A DNA stretch of 64,000 nt. Origin: Nevskiaceae bacterium (GTDB lineage: Bacteria; Pseudomonadota; Gammaproteobacteria; Steroidobacterales; Steroidobacteraceae). Both the position numbers and the translations under genes were made by a program. The notes beneath the pieces were generated by a model. The model was not told the origin of the DNA. It did no database searches and was given only the letters and a program-made list of their open reading frames with translations. The DNA is taken from assembly GCA_024234075.1 (NCBI GenBank), contig JACKOV010000004.1:310001-374000 (forward strand), given 5' to 3'. Position 1 is the first letter of the stretch, and each line of letters opens with the position of its first letter. Of this stretch, positions 42,596 to 50,013 are shown one piece after another.

Positions 42596-44095
42596 TCAAC
42601 CGCGCCCTTCCGTGAACCAGTGCTCACGCGCCTTCATGATGAGCCGCCCCGCCTCATCGGCGCTCAGGCCCTGGATGTCCAGCAGGTCATCGACCGCCTG
42701 CTCGGCCAGATCCTCGCGGGTGCGCACACCACGGCGCGCCAGCGCCAGCGCGAGATCCGGCTGCATGCCCTCGAGCAGCAGCAGATCGTCGGCCGGCAAC
42801 TGCGAATCCAGGCTTTCCTCGCTCGCGATCGCCTGCGTCAGCAGCATGTCGCGGGCGCGATTGCGCAGCTCCTTGACAATCGCCTCGTCGAACTCCTGGA
42901 TCGAGTTCAGCTCCGACTGCGGCACATAGGCGATCTCTTCGATGGTCGAGAAGCCCTCCTGCACCAGGATCGTCGCCACATCCTCGTCGACGTCGAGCTG
43001 CTTCATGAAGTTCTCCACCAGCGTGCGCGCCTCGGTCTCGCTCTTCGCTTCTGCGTCCGACTCCGTCATGACGTTCAGATCCCAGCCCGTGAGCTGGCTC
43101 GCGAGGCGAATGTTCTGCCCGCCGCGCCCGATCGCCTGCGACAGCTTGTCCTCGGCGACCGCAATGTCCATCGAGTGCGAGTCCTCGTCGACGACGATCG
43201 AGATCACCTCGGCCGGCGACATCGCATTGATGACGAACTGCGCCGGATTCTCGTCCCAGGGAATGATGTCGACACGCTCGCCGGCGATTTCGTTGGACAC
43301 CGCCTGCACGCGCGAACCGCGCATGCCGACGCAGGCACCGACCGGATCGATGCGCGGATCGTTGCTCTTGACCGCAATCTTGGCGCGGATGCCCGGGTCA
43401 CGGGCCGCGCCGAGGATCTGGATCAGGTTCTGACCGACTTCCGGCACCTCGAGCTTGAACAGCTCGATCAGGAACTCTGGCGCGGAGCGCGTCAGGAACA
43501 GCTGCGGGCCGCGCGGCTCGGAGCGCACTTCCTTCAGGAAGGCCTTGATCCGGTCCTGCGCCTTGACCTGCTCGCGGACGATCATGTCGAGCCGCGACAC
43601 GAAGCCTTCGGCGTTGCCGCCCAGGTCGACGAAAATGCCGTTGCGATCGACACGCTTGACGACCCCGCTGACCAGCTGGCCGACCCGATCCCGATACGCT
43701 TCGACGACCTGCGCCCGCTCGGCCTCGCGCACCTTCTGCACGATGACCTGCTTGGCCTGCTGCGCCGCGATGCGGCCGAAACCGACCGACTCCATCGGCT
43801 GCTCGACGAAACCACCGACCTCAGCGTTCGCATCGACATCCCGCGCATCTTCGAAGCGCAGCTCGCGGTCGGGGACTTCGAGCTCTTTCGAGTCGTCGGC
43901 AAACACCTTCCAGCGACGGAAAGTGTCGTAGTCGCCGGTCTTGCGGTTGATCGCCACCCGCACGTCCCACTCCTCGCCGTGCTTCTTGCGGGTCGCGGAA
44001 GCGAGCGCAGCCTCGAGCGCCTCGAAGATCGTTTCCTTTTCGACACCCTTCTCGTTCGAAACGGCATCGACGACCAGCAGGATTTCTTTGTTCAT
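42596..44095 (-). CDS. nusA: Transcription termination/antitermination factor NusA
   Basis: The 499-residue protein binds RNA polymerase and nascent RNA. It has an N-terminal polymerase-binding domain (KEILLVVDAVSNEKGV), an S1 domain (GVVKRVDRNGIFVDLGG; landmark DRNGIFVDLG), KH domains (GACVGMRGSRVQAVSNEI; landmark VGMRGSRVQA, and AIGRGGQNIRLASQLTGW; landmark GRGGQNIRLA) and two C-terminal acidic repeats. It lies between rimP and infB. NusA autoregulation of this operon is known in E. coli. Confidence 0.97.
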   Translation of the reverse strand: MNKEILLVVDAVSNEKGVEKETIFEALEAALASATRKKHGEEWDVRVAINRKTGDYDTFRRWKVFADDSKELEVPDRELRFEDARDVDANAEVGGFVEQPMESVGFGRIAAQQAKQVIVQKVREAERAQVVEAYRDRVGQLVSGVVKRVDRNGIFVDLGGNAEGFVSRLDMIVREQVKAQDRIKAFLKEVRSEPRGPQLFLTRSAPEFLIELFKLEVPEVGQNLIQILGAARDPGIRAKIAVKSNDPRIDPVGACVGMRGSRVQAVSNEIAGERVDIIPWDENPAQFVINAMSPAEVISIVVDEDSHSMDIAVAEDKLSQAIGRGGQNIRLASQLTGWDLNVMTESDAEAKSETEARTLVENFMKQLDVDEDVATILVQEGFSTIEEIAYVPQSELNSIQEFDEAIVKELRNRARDMLLTQAIASEESLDSQLPADDLLLLEGMQPDLALALARRGVRTREDLAEQAVDDLLDIQGLSADEAGRLIMKAREHWFTEGRG

Positions 44096-44126
44096 CTCTT
44101 ACCCAACCTCCGTAGCGCAACGCCGC

Positions 44127-44591
44127 TCAGGCGACCAGTCGCGACTTCCCGATAGCGGTGAACGGCAGCCTGACCAGGTTGCCCTCCACCTCGAGTTCGA
44201 TGTCTTCCGAACCCACGTCGGTCAAGGTGCCGGTATACCGGCGCCGCCCGTCACGAGCCTGCAGCAATTCCACTCGCACCTTGGCGCCGATGAAGCGACC
44301 GTAGTGCGCAGGCTTGCGCAGCACGCGATCGAACCCCGGCGAAGACACTTCCAGCGAATACTGGCCCGGCACCGGATCGTCGACATCGAGCAGCGCCGAC
44401 AGCTCGCGGCTCGCGCGCTCGCAGTCGTCGATGCCGATATGGCCACCAACCGACGCCGGGAAATCGATGTAGAAGCGCAGCACACCGTCGCGACCGCCAC
44501 TGGTCCATTCGACGTCGACGAGCTCGAAGCCCAGCTGCTCCAGCAGCGGCTCCGTCAGCCCGATCACGCGTTCGCGTATGCCTGTCGCCAT
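44127..44591 (-). CDS. rimP: Ribosome maturation factor RimP
   Basis: The 154-residue 30S assembly factor has FELVDVEWTSGGRDGVLRFYID (landmark LVDVEW), DCERASRELSALLDVDDPVPG (landmark RELSALLDV), LEVSSPGFDRVLRKPAHYGRFIG (landmark EVSSPGFDRVL) and a C-terminal Sm-like domain. The ATG at 44591 has GGGACGGG upstream. An ATG six bases earlier is possible, and the much longer frame runs into the leader terminator and is rejected. It is the first gene of the rimP-nusA-infB-rbfA-truB unit. Confidence 0.94.
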   Translation of the reverse strand: MATGIRERVIGLTEPLLEQLGFELVDVEWTSGGRDGVLRFYIDFPASVGGHIGIDDCERASRELSALLDVDDPVPGQYSLEVSSPGFDRVLRKPAHYGRFIGAKVRVELLQARDGRRRYTGTLTDVGSEDIELEVEGNLVRLPFTAIGKSRLVA

Positions 44592-44659
44592 CACCATCCC
44601 GTCCCGCGGCCCTCTCGTTCGCCTGCGCCGTCCAAGCCCCCGAGCCGACTGCAGAAATG

Positions 44660-44684
44660 AAAAAGGGACCACCAGGCCCCCTTT
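44660..44684 (-). terminator. Proximal leader terminator before rimP
   Basis: On the minus strand an AAAGGGGGCC / GGTCCCTTTTT hairpin with loop TGGT (one G-U pair) is followed by TCATTTC. It lies between the rimP promoter and the gene, about 70 bp upstream of the start, so it could act as an attenuator. Confidence 0.7.
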
Positions 44685-44710
44685 CACCACCATCGCCCCG
44701 GCCAGGGGCC

Positions 44711-44737
44711 AAAAAAATAAAGCCCCTCTCGGGGCTT
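44711..44737 (-). terminator. Distal leader terminator before rimP
   Basis: On the minus strand AAGCCCC (44731-44737) pairs with GGGGCTT (44720-44726) around loop GAGA, followed by TATTTTTTT (44711-44719). This is a textbook intrinsic terminator located about 80 bp after the predicted transcription start and 120 bp before rimP. Confidence 0.85.
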
Positions 44738-44814
44738 CGAATCCAAGCAGTTACGCCCAAGTCCTGAGACATCGGACGAAACCTGCGCGATCCGAGGGGT
44801 CGCGCGGGGGCCGA

Positions 44815-44843
44815 ATATTAAGCTAAAGCACGGCGCTCCACAA
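44815..44843 (-). promoter_or_regulatory. Promoter and leader of the rimP-nusA-infB operon
   Basis: On the minus strand -35 TTGTGG (44838-44843), a 17-bp spacer and -10 TAATAT (44815-44820) face rimP. The leader of about 210 nt contains two terminator hairpins, and a short open frame with ATG near 44772 runs through the first. Rfam has a rimP-leader attenuator family in gammaproteobacteria; whether this leader belongs to it is not established here. Confidence 0.65.
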
Positions 44844-44920
44844 ACCCAAATATGGGCCGCGTCCCGTGTTTCCCCTGCCTCCGTACCCCGCGGACGCAAC
44901 TCCGGATGCCGCGGCAGGAG

Positions 44921-47206
44921 TCACGGCGACGCAGCGGGCACCGGCACGGATGCGGGACCGGGAGCGGGCCCGGCCGTGAGCGCGGGCACCTGCGCCGATG
45001 CCGATGCCGATGCCGGCGACAGCCAACGATCGAGCCAGGCATGGACCTCTCCATAGAACAGCCGGCTGTTCTCCCCATTCAGGATCCAGTGGTTCTCCTC
45101 CGGGAATACCAGCAGCCGGCTGGGTACACGCTGTCGCTGCAGCACAGTCCAATACTCCAGCGCGTTGTTCAGCGGCACACGGAAATCCTGCTCGCCGACG
45201 GTCACCAGCGTCGGCGTCCGGAACGCCGCGGCCAGCCGGATCGGATTCTGTTCGCGCCAGACCGGCCCCTGCTCCCAGACCGGGCCACCGTTGTTGATCT
45301 CGCGACTGTACACCGTATCGCTGGTGCCCCACTGCGACTCGAGATTCACCAGCCCGGCGTGGCTGATCAGACAGCGGTAGTGCGTACTGGTGCCCTGCAG
45401 CCAGTTGGCGAGATGCCCGCCATAGCTCGCCCCGCCGGCACACTGCCGCGACGCATCGATGAACGGAAACTCCCGCACCGCCGCGGCCGCCGCTTCCTGC
45501 AGCTCCTCACCGGGTGTGCGCAGCGGATCCCCCTGGATGTGCTGCGCGAACGTCTCGCCAAAGCCCGTGGAGCCGCTGTAGTTGACCAGCAGCAGCACAT
45601 ACCCCGGCGCCCCGAGCAGATGGTAATTCCAGCGTGTGACCCACTGATCGCGCCAGGCCGAATGCGGCCCACCGTGAATCACGTTGAACAACGGATAGCG
45701 CCGCTGCGGGTCGAACCCCGGCGGCACGACCAGCAGACTGTGGATGCGCCTACCCCGGGAACTCGTGAACCAGAAGTGGCGCACCGCCGGCAAATCGAGG
45801 ATGGCAAGTCGCGCCCCGTTGAAATCCGACAGCGCCCGATGCCCCGCCCGCTCCGGCTCGATCCGCACAACCTCGGGCGGCCGTGTCGCACTCTCCCAGT
45901 TGCCGACCAGCACCGGCCGGTTCGCCCGCTGCGCGATCGCCAGGTGGGTATAGGCCCCGGACGCCGGCTCGAAGACCCGCCGCACGGCAGCGCTTCCAGA
46001 CGACAACGGCACCACGAATAGCTTCTCCTGCCCCGCTTCGTCGGCCAGCGCGTAAACCGCACGGGAGTCGGCCGCGATCGCGAACCCCGAAATCGATCGA
46101 TCGAGCGACCGCGTCAGCCAGGTCGGCTCCAGCGGTGCAGCAGCCACTGCCGCCTCCCGCCAGTCGAACGCCGCCAGCTCGGTTCGAACGTAGGCCTGCT
46201 CACTTTGACGTTCGACCAGGGCGACGACTCGCCGACCATCGGCCGAAAACGCCGGCCGCGACCAGTTGTGCGCACCCGCACTGATCCGGCGCGGCTCGCC
46301 ACCCTGCACCGGCACCTGCCAGAGCTGAGTGCTGGTGGACGACCACGCCGCCCGATCGCGATCGTCGCTGGCGACGAACAGCAACGCCCGCCCATCCGGC
46401 GTCCAGACTGGATCGAGCTCCGCCCCGGCATCGGCGTCGCGCCCTGCATACCCACTGGCACGCGCCAGCGCCGTACCCGCCAGCAGATTGCGTGAGGCCT
46501 CCGGCACTACACCCGGCCGCGGCAGATCGACGACGAACAACTGCGGTTGGCTCCCATCCAGCCACCGATCCCAGTGACGAATCGGGAAGCCCTCGTAGAT
46601 CCGCGCATTCCAGCGCCGCGCCCGCCGCTGGTTGACGGCCAGACGGTTCGAGTCCTCGTCCACGGCGCCGGGAAAGACATCGCTGACATAGGCAATCCGC
46701 TGCCCGTCCGGCGCAAACCGCGGCGTGCGCGCGCCCGTGGCACTTTGAGTGAGGCGCACCGCCTCGCCACCCTCGAGCGCCAACACGTAGATCTGCTGCA
46801 CGTCATCGCCGACACGGCGCGCTGCGAACGCCAGCTGGCGACTATCGGGACTCCAGTCGACCCCGACCTCCGGCCCGGCCGAGTTCGTCAGGCGGCGCGG
46901 CGCTGCCGAACCATCGGTGGGCGCGATCCACAGATCCGCCACCTGCTCCGCCCGGTCGTAAGCCGGCTCGGTCACGCTGAATACCACCCAGCGACCATCC
47001 GGACTCGGTATCGGGGCACCGACCCGACGCATCGACCAGAGATCTTCGTGAGTGATCGGGCGGCGCGTGACAGTGGGCGGGGGCTCAGTGACAGCCTTCG
47101 CGGACGAGTCTGCAGCATTCGCTGAAACTGGCAGTGCGATACCAGTTAAGGTTGCAATGAGCGCGATGAGCGAGGCCGGCGCACGGCCTGCGGATCGATC
47201 CAGCAT
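44921..47206 (-). CDS. S9-family prolyl oligopeptidase-type peptidase, exported
   Basis: The 761-residue protein starts with a signal peptide (LIALIATLTGIALPVSANA) and has an N-terminal beta-propeller made of TolB/PD40-like repeats (about 60-460; WSPDSRQLAFAAR, FAPDGQRIAYVSD). An alpha/beta-hydrolase S9 catalytic domain follows (about 500-735). The catalytic Ser is in GGASYGGHLANW, the Asp in VGEQDFRVP and the His in PEENHWIL. It is probably a periplasmic acyl-aminoacyl or dipeptidyl peptidase of the S9C type. The C-terminus is a low-complexity Ser/Ala/Pro tail. The start was chosen at 47206 because the signal peptide begins there. Confidence 0.88.
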   Translation of the reverse strand: MLDRSAGRAPASLIALIATLTGIALPVSANAADSSAKAVTEPPPTVTRRPITHEDLWSMRRVGAPIPSPDGRWVVFSVTEPAYDRAEQVADLWIAPTDGSAAPRRLTNSAGPEVGVDWSPDSRQLAFAARRVGDDVQQIYVLALEGGEAVRLTQSATGARTPRFAPDGQRIAYVSDVFPGAVDEDSNRLAVNQRRARRWNARIYEGFPIRHWDRWLDGSQPQLFVVDLPRPGVVPEASRNLLAGTALARASGYAGRDADAGAELDPVWTPDGRALLFVASDDRDRAAWSSTSTQLWQVPVQGGEPRRISAGAHNWSRPAFSADGRRVVALVERQSEQAYVRTELAAFDWREAAVAAAPLEPTWLTRSLDRSISGFAIAADSRAVYALADEAGQEKLFVVPLSSGSAAVRRVFEPASGAYTHLAIAQRANRPVLVGNWESATRPPEVVRIEPERAGHRALSDFNGARLAILDLPAVRHFWFTSSRGRRIHSLLVVPPGFDPQRRYPLFNVIHGGPHSAWRDQWVTRWNYHLLGAPGYVLLLVNYSGSTGFGETFAQHIQGDPLRTPGEELQEAAAAAVREFPFIDASRQCAGGASYGGHLANWLQGTSTHYRCLISHAGLVNLESQWGTSDTVYSREINNGGPVWEQGPVWREQNPIRLAAAFRTPTLVTVGEQDFRVPLNNALEYWTVLQRQRVPSRLLVFPEENHWILNGENSRLFYGEVHAWLDRWLSPASASASAQVPALTAGPAPGPASVPVPAASP

Positions 47207-47323
47207 TACGATACCCGCGAATCGACGGATGACAGCGACAGTATGCCGCAGCCGCGGGGCGGGATTGACAGGCTGCGGCGCTGGACCTTGCTGCCAATCG
47301 GGCGCCACACACGGCGCTCGCGC

Positions 47324-48145
47324 TCAGCGCGTCGTCAAGCCACCGCCTTTTGCGAACCGGAGCACTTCGTGTTCACTGCCGTCACGGGAGGCGGAACCAC
47401 CCGCCATCGGCCGTGAGGTCGAACCCCCGGCAGCGGCATCACCACCGAGGATGGCCTCTGCCCGCTCGTCCTGGCTTTGCAGCGTTGCCGCATACCACGG
47501 CGCCAGCACCGCCAGCGCACCCGGCCAGAGATCCTTATCCTCCGCCAGCCGACGTACCAGGCGACGCAGCCCACAGTAGAACGCATCGAGCTCGAGCCGC
47601 AGCGAATCCGTGGTCAATGTCAGCGTCGGACCAACGCCTGTAGGCCAGCCACTCTGCGCATCGAGACCCGCCAGCAGAGCCTCGCCGCCGCTGCTCAGCG
47701 CACGCAGACGCTCGACACTGAGCCGCAGCTCCCGACCCTGCACCCGCACCGGCGCAATACGCCATGGCTCATAGCGGCCGTCACGCTTCATGTGCAAACC
47801 GAGACCGTGCAGCAGCGAAGCACCGTAATGCGCATGCAGAGCTTCGGCAAACAACCGAGGATCCTTGATCGCATGCGCCGGCTCATCGTCAGCGGGATAG
47901 CGCTCGGCAATCGCCATGAACGACTGCCGCTCACCCGTGGCCGAATGAAAGAACACCCGCGATAAGGCATTGAGCAATGCGAACAGGCTGGGCAGGATCA
48001 CCGCTTCGAAGCCCCGCCCTTCGGCATCCCGAGGCGCAGCCAGCAATCGACCCAGATCGGCGAACACCGGCGCGACCCGCTCCGCCACGAACATCCGGAT
48101 CGGGTCGGGAACACCGGGATCGAGTCCAACGGCCAAGTCTCCCAT
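47324..48145 (-). CDS. Conserved-looking hypothetical protein
   Basis: The 273-residue protein is not recognised. It is mostly helical in character, with no signal peptide or clear transmembrane segment. Internal landmarks are FFHSATGERQSF, DPRLFAEALHAHYGASLLHGLG and a C-terminal Gly/Ser-rich tail. The start at 48145 is preferred because GAGGGTG lies just upstream; the longer frame to 48322 has no ribosome-binding site. High third-position GC supports it as a real gene. It is the last chromosomal gene before the integrated element. Confidence 0.65.
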   Translation of the reverse strand: MGDLAVGLDPGVPDPIRMFVAERVAPVFADLGRLLAAPRDAEGRGFEAVILPSLFALLNALSRVFFHSATGERQSFMAIAERYPADDEPAHAIKDPRLFAEALHAHYGASLLHGLGLHMKRDGRYEPWRIAPVRVQGRELRLSVERLRALSSGGEALLAGLDAQSGWPTGVGPTLTLTTDSLRLELDAFYCGLRRLVRRLAEDKDLWPGALAVLAPWYAATLQSQDERAEAILGGDAAAGGSTSRPMAGGSASRDGSEHEVLRFAKGGGLTTR

Positions 48146-48415
48146 CGCACCCTCACAAGCCAAGCAACCAAGCGCGCGGCAAGCTACCAGAGCCGCGAAA
48201 GCCCGGTGGGCAAGCGGCGGCAGAAAGTGAGCGAGATCACAAACCTGCCGTTGCGTGCCGATCGCCTGCAGCCGTCTAGCCGATAACGTGGCAAAGGAGC
48301 AGGTTATGTAGCCCCGGCTCACAGATATCCCACCCGCGAGGCTTATGGCGATATACCGCCCCGGCTACCGCCGTATTCCATACCGGCCCGGCATGTTCAT
48401 CGGTGCCAATGCGAG

Positions 48416-48589
48416 GTGATACCCCACGAGCCCTCAGCGGTGGACCGGTTCTACCGAGACATCCTTGGTCTCGATCTCGCTATGGATCATGGCTGGATTC
48501 GCACGTGCGCGGGCTCCACCAAGATGACGATGCAGGTCAGCTTCGCAAGCCGAGGAGTGCGGCGCAGCGCGGAATTCAGACATGCCTGA
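48416..48589 (+). pseudogene. Glyoxalase/VOC-family N-terminal fragment
   Basis: A 57-residue plus-strand frame reads EPSAVDRFYRDILGLDLAMDHGWIRT and MTMQVSFASRG, the N-terminal metal-binding half-module of VOC (glyoxalase/dioxygenase) proteins (typical FYxxvLGL and VSFASEGG). It then changes to unrelated residues and stops. The remaining half of the domain is absent, so this is a truncated remnant about 100 bp from the left end of the element. Confidence 0.6.
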
Positions 48590-48868
48590 AATGATCTGAC
48601 GGCAACGACGCGGAAATCCGTACCGCGTTGCCGCCGATGGCTCTGCTGAGGTTGCTCTGTGCCGTCTGGCTGGCACTGAGCACGTAGACTTGATTGGTAG
48701 CGGGGGCTTGGTTTGGAAGGAAATTGCGAACTTCCCCCACGTCGTAGACCCGCGCCCTAAGTGGAACCGCCGCAGTCCGAAACTGCGGATCGTGCCACGC
48801 CGATGACCTTGCCCTCACAGGTCAGCCTGTCAGAGTCCCGCGCACCAGCAGCGACAGCGGGACAGCAC
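48590..48868. other. Left junction region of the element, no intact gene
   Basis: This stretch holds the left direct repeat (48694-48707). A minus-strand open frame (48576-48818) crosses the repeat, but I do not recognise its product. Together with 48146-48415, which also shows no gene, this is non-coding or decayed chromosome. Confidence 0.5.
48694..48707 (+). repeat. Left attachment-site direct repeat (attL candidate)
   Basis: TTGGTAGCGGGGGC is identical to 58503-58516 in the same orientation. Its complement, GCCCCCGCTACCAA, looks like a tRNA acceptor stem plus CCA end, but no tRNA gene can be folded around it. Confidence 0.7.
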
Positions 48869-49078
48869 ATGGCCGAGTTCTTGGTGGTGGGTGAAGGCCG
48901 CACGAAGCGATTTTACCTCACCGGCTCCGGCGCCGATTCTTCCCCGCGGTTCAAGCCCGGCCCCGCCGGCAGGTCCAACGCCACACGCTACCCGGACAGG
49001 CCCGCCGCCGAGGCGGCTGCCGAAGCTGCGCAGCGTGCGGATCGCTATGGCCTCCGCTGGCGCGCTGCCATCGCCTGA
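48869..49078 (+). CDS. Small hypothetical protein of the element
   Basis: A 69-residue frame begins MAEFLVVGEGRTKRFYLT and ends in an alanine-rich helix (RPAAEAAAEAAQRADRYG). It is convergent with the 49088-49441 gene. No strong ribosome-binding site is visible, and a start further upstream in the same frame (48761) is possible. Function is unknown. Codon use is compatible with coding, but the evidence is modest. Confidence 0.4.
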   Translation: MAEFLVVGEGRTKRFYLTGSGADSSPRFKPGPAGRSNATRYPDRPAAEAAAEAAQRADRYGLRWRAAIA

Positions 49079-49087
49079 TTCCCCCGG

Positions 49088-49441
49088 TCAGCTCGGGTAG
49101 GAGACCCGCCCGGCCGCGTCCACGGTGATGCGGCGCGTGCGCACCAGCTCCGCGAACAGCTTCTCCTTGTCGGCGTCCGACACTCCGCCCTGAAACTGGA
49201 ACATGGCGCCAATCGAATTGAACACGCCTTCCTTCTTGCCGGGCTTCAGCTTCAGCAGCCGAGAGGCCACGTACTCCACCAGCTCCGCATCGGGTTGCTT
49301 GCCGGCCGCCGCCGCCGCGCGCCGCTCCGGGTGGTTTTCTTCCTCCTCCTTCCGCGCCAACTGGATAAGCAGTTGTGCGAGCCGGAACTTGTCCCGGTAG
49401 CTCAGTTTCTCCGCCTCGGCGGCAATCTCATCGTAGGTCAC
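49088..49441 (-). CDS. Small hypothetical protein of the element
   Basis: The 117-residue, highly charged helical protein has landmarks TYDEIAAEAEKLSYRDKFRL, LAQLLIQLARKEEEENHPE and a C-terminal half ending RRITVDAAGRVSYPS. The GTG start at 49441 follows AGGGGGCG at a good distance; a longer open frame upstream runs through a region with repeat operators and is rejected. It resembles small antitoxin-like or regulatory proteins only in general character. It is the last gene of the leftward operon or a separate unit. Confidence 0.6.
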   Translation of the reverse strand: MTYDEIAAEAEKLSYRDKFRLAQLLIQLARKEEEENHPERRAAAAAGKQPDAELVEYVASRLLKLKPGKKEGVFNSIGAMFQFQGGVSDADKEKLFAELVRTRRITVDAAGRVSYPS

Positions 49442-49514
49442 GCGCGCCCCCTGATCGTTGTTCGCGTGCGCCAAGGATACCCCCTCCCGGGTGGCCGGGC
49501 GGGAAGCGGCCACC

Positions 49515-49638
49515 GTCAACCTAAGTCCCGTTGACCGTCCCATCGGGAAACCCCTCCCGAACGCGCGGCCTCGGATTTTCCCGAGCGGAGAGCATCGGCA
49601 TACAGGACCGATCCTGTGGGGCGTCAACCTTAGTTGAC
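49515..49638. promoter_or_regulatory. Pair of GTCAAC...GTTGAC inverted repeats
   Basis: Two inverted repeats with the same arms occur 108 bp apart: GTCAAC at 49515-49520 with GTTGAC at 49530-49535, and GTCAAC at 49623-49628 with GTTGAC at 49633-49638. Both share GTCAACCT and GTTGACCG flanks. They lie upstream of the 49088-49441 gene and look like operators for a dimeric repressor. Confidence 0.5.
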
Positions 49639-49670
49639 CGCCCTTCAGGTCAAACTCACCTTGGCCGCCG

Positions 49671-49885
49671 TCACCCGTCTGAGGTGTAGTCGGAAGGACC
49701 CGTTGAGGTCGGGCGCAGGAAGGCGCCCCGCGACAGACCGCGGAACCGGCGAGCGTAGTTACTGGTTGTGTTCGGCCCGCCGCGGGGCGTGAAGGTCGGC
49801 GTGGTGGCGTTGGGAAGCGCCAGCGCGAGCCGTGCCGCACCGGCTGGAATACCGGCGCCGCGCCGGGGTCCACGATGAAGGGCAT
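49671..49885 (-). pseudogene. Possible frameshifted small gene downstream of capsid gene
   Basis: An ATG at 49885 preceded by AAGGGG opens MPFIVDPGAAPVFQPVRHG. Coding character then passes to another frame reading ATTPTFTPRGGPNTTSNYARRF and SRGAFLRPTSTG before stopping at 49671. Neither half alone makes a convincing gene, so a one-base indel is inferred. The product is unknown. Without it, 49442-50013 would be a 570-bp gap with no gene. Confidence 0.35.
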
Positions 49886-50013
49886 GGACCCCTTGAAGGT
49901 GCGGCGTGTCGGCGGGGAGTGACCGCCGGCCGGAGCCGCAACACATGGGACCGCTTCGACTCGGCCCATGCCCGGACGGCTGGAGCGGTGAACGACGCTC
50001 CAGCCTTGACCAG

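Noticed and set aside
44735..44830. A tRNA gene upstream of rimP, as metY is in E. coli
   Set aside because: No cloverleaf could be folded. The stretch contains a promoter and an intrinsic terminator with T-run instead.
49442..49969. Long minus-strand frame extending the 117-residue gene to 49969
   Set aside because: It crosses operator-like inverted repeats and poor codon stretches. The GTG at 49441 has a strong ribosome-binding site.
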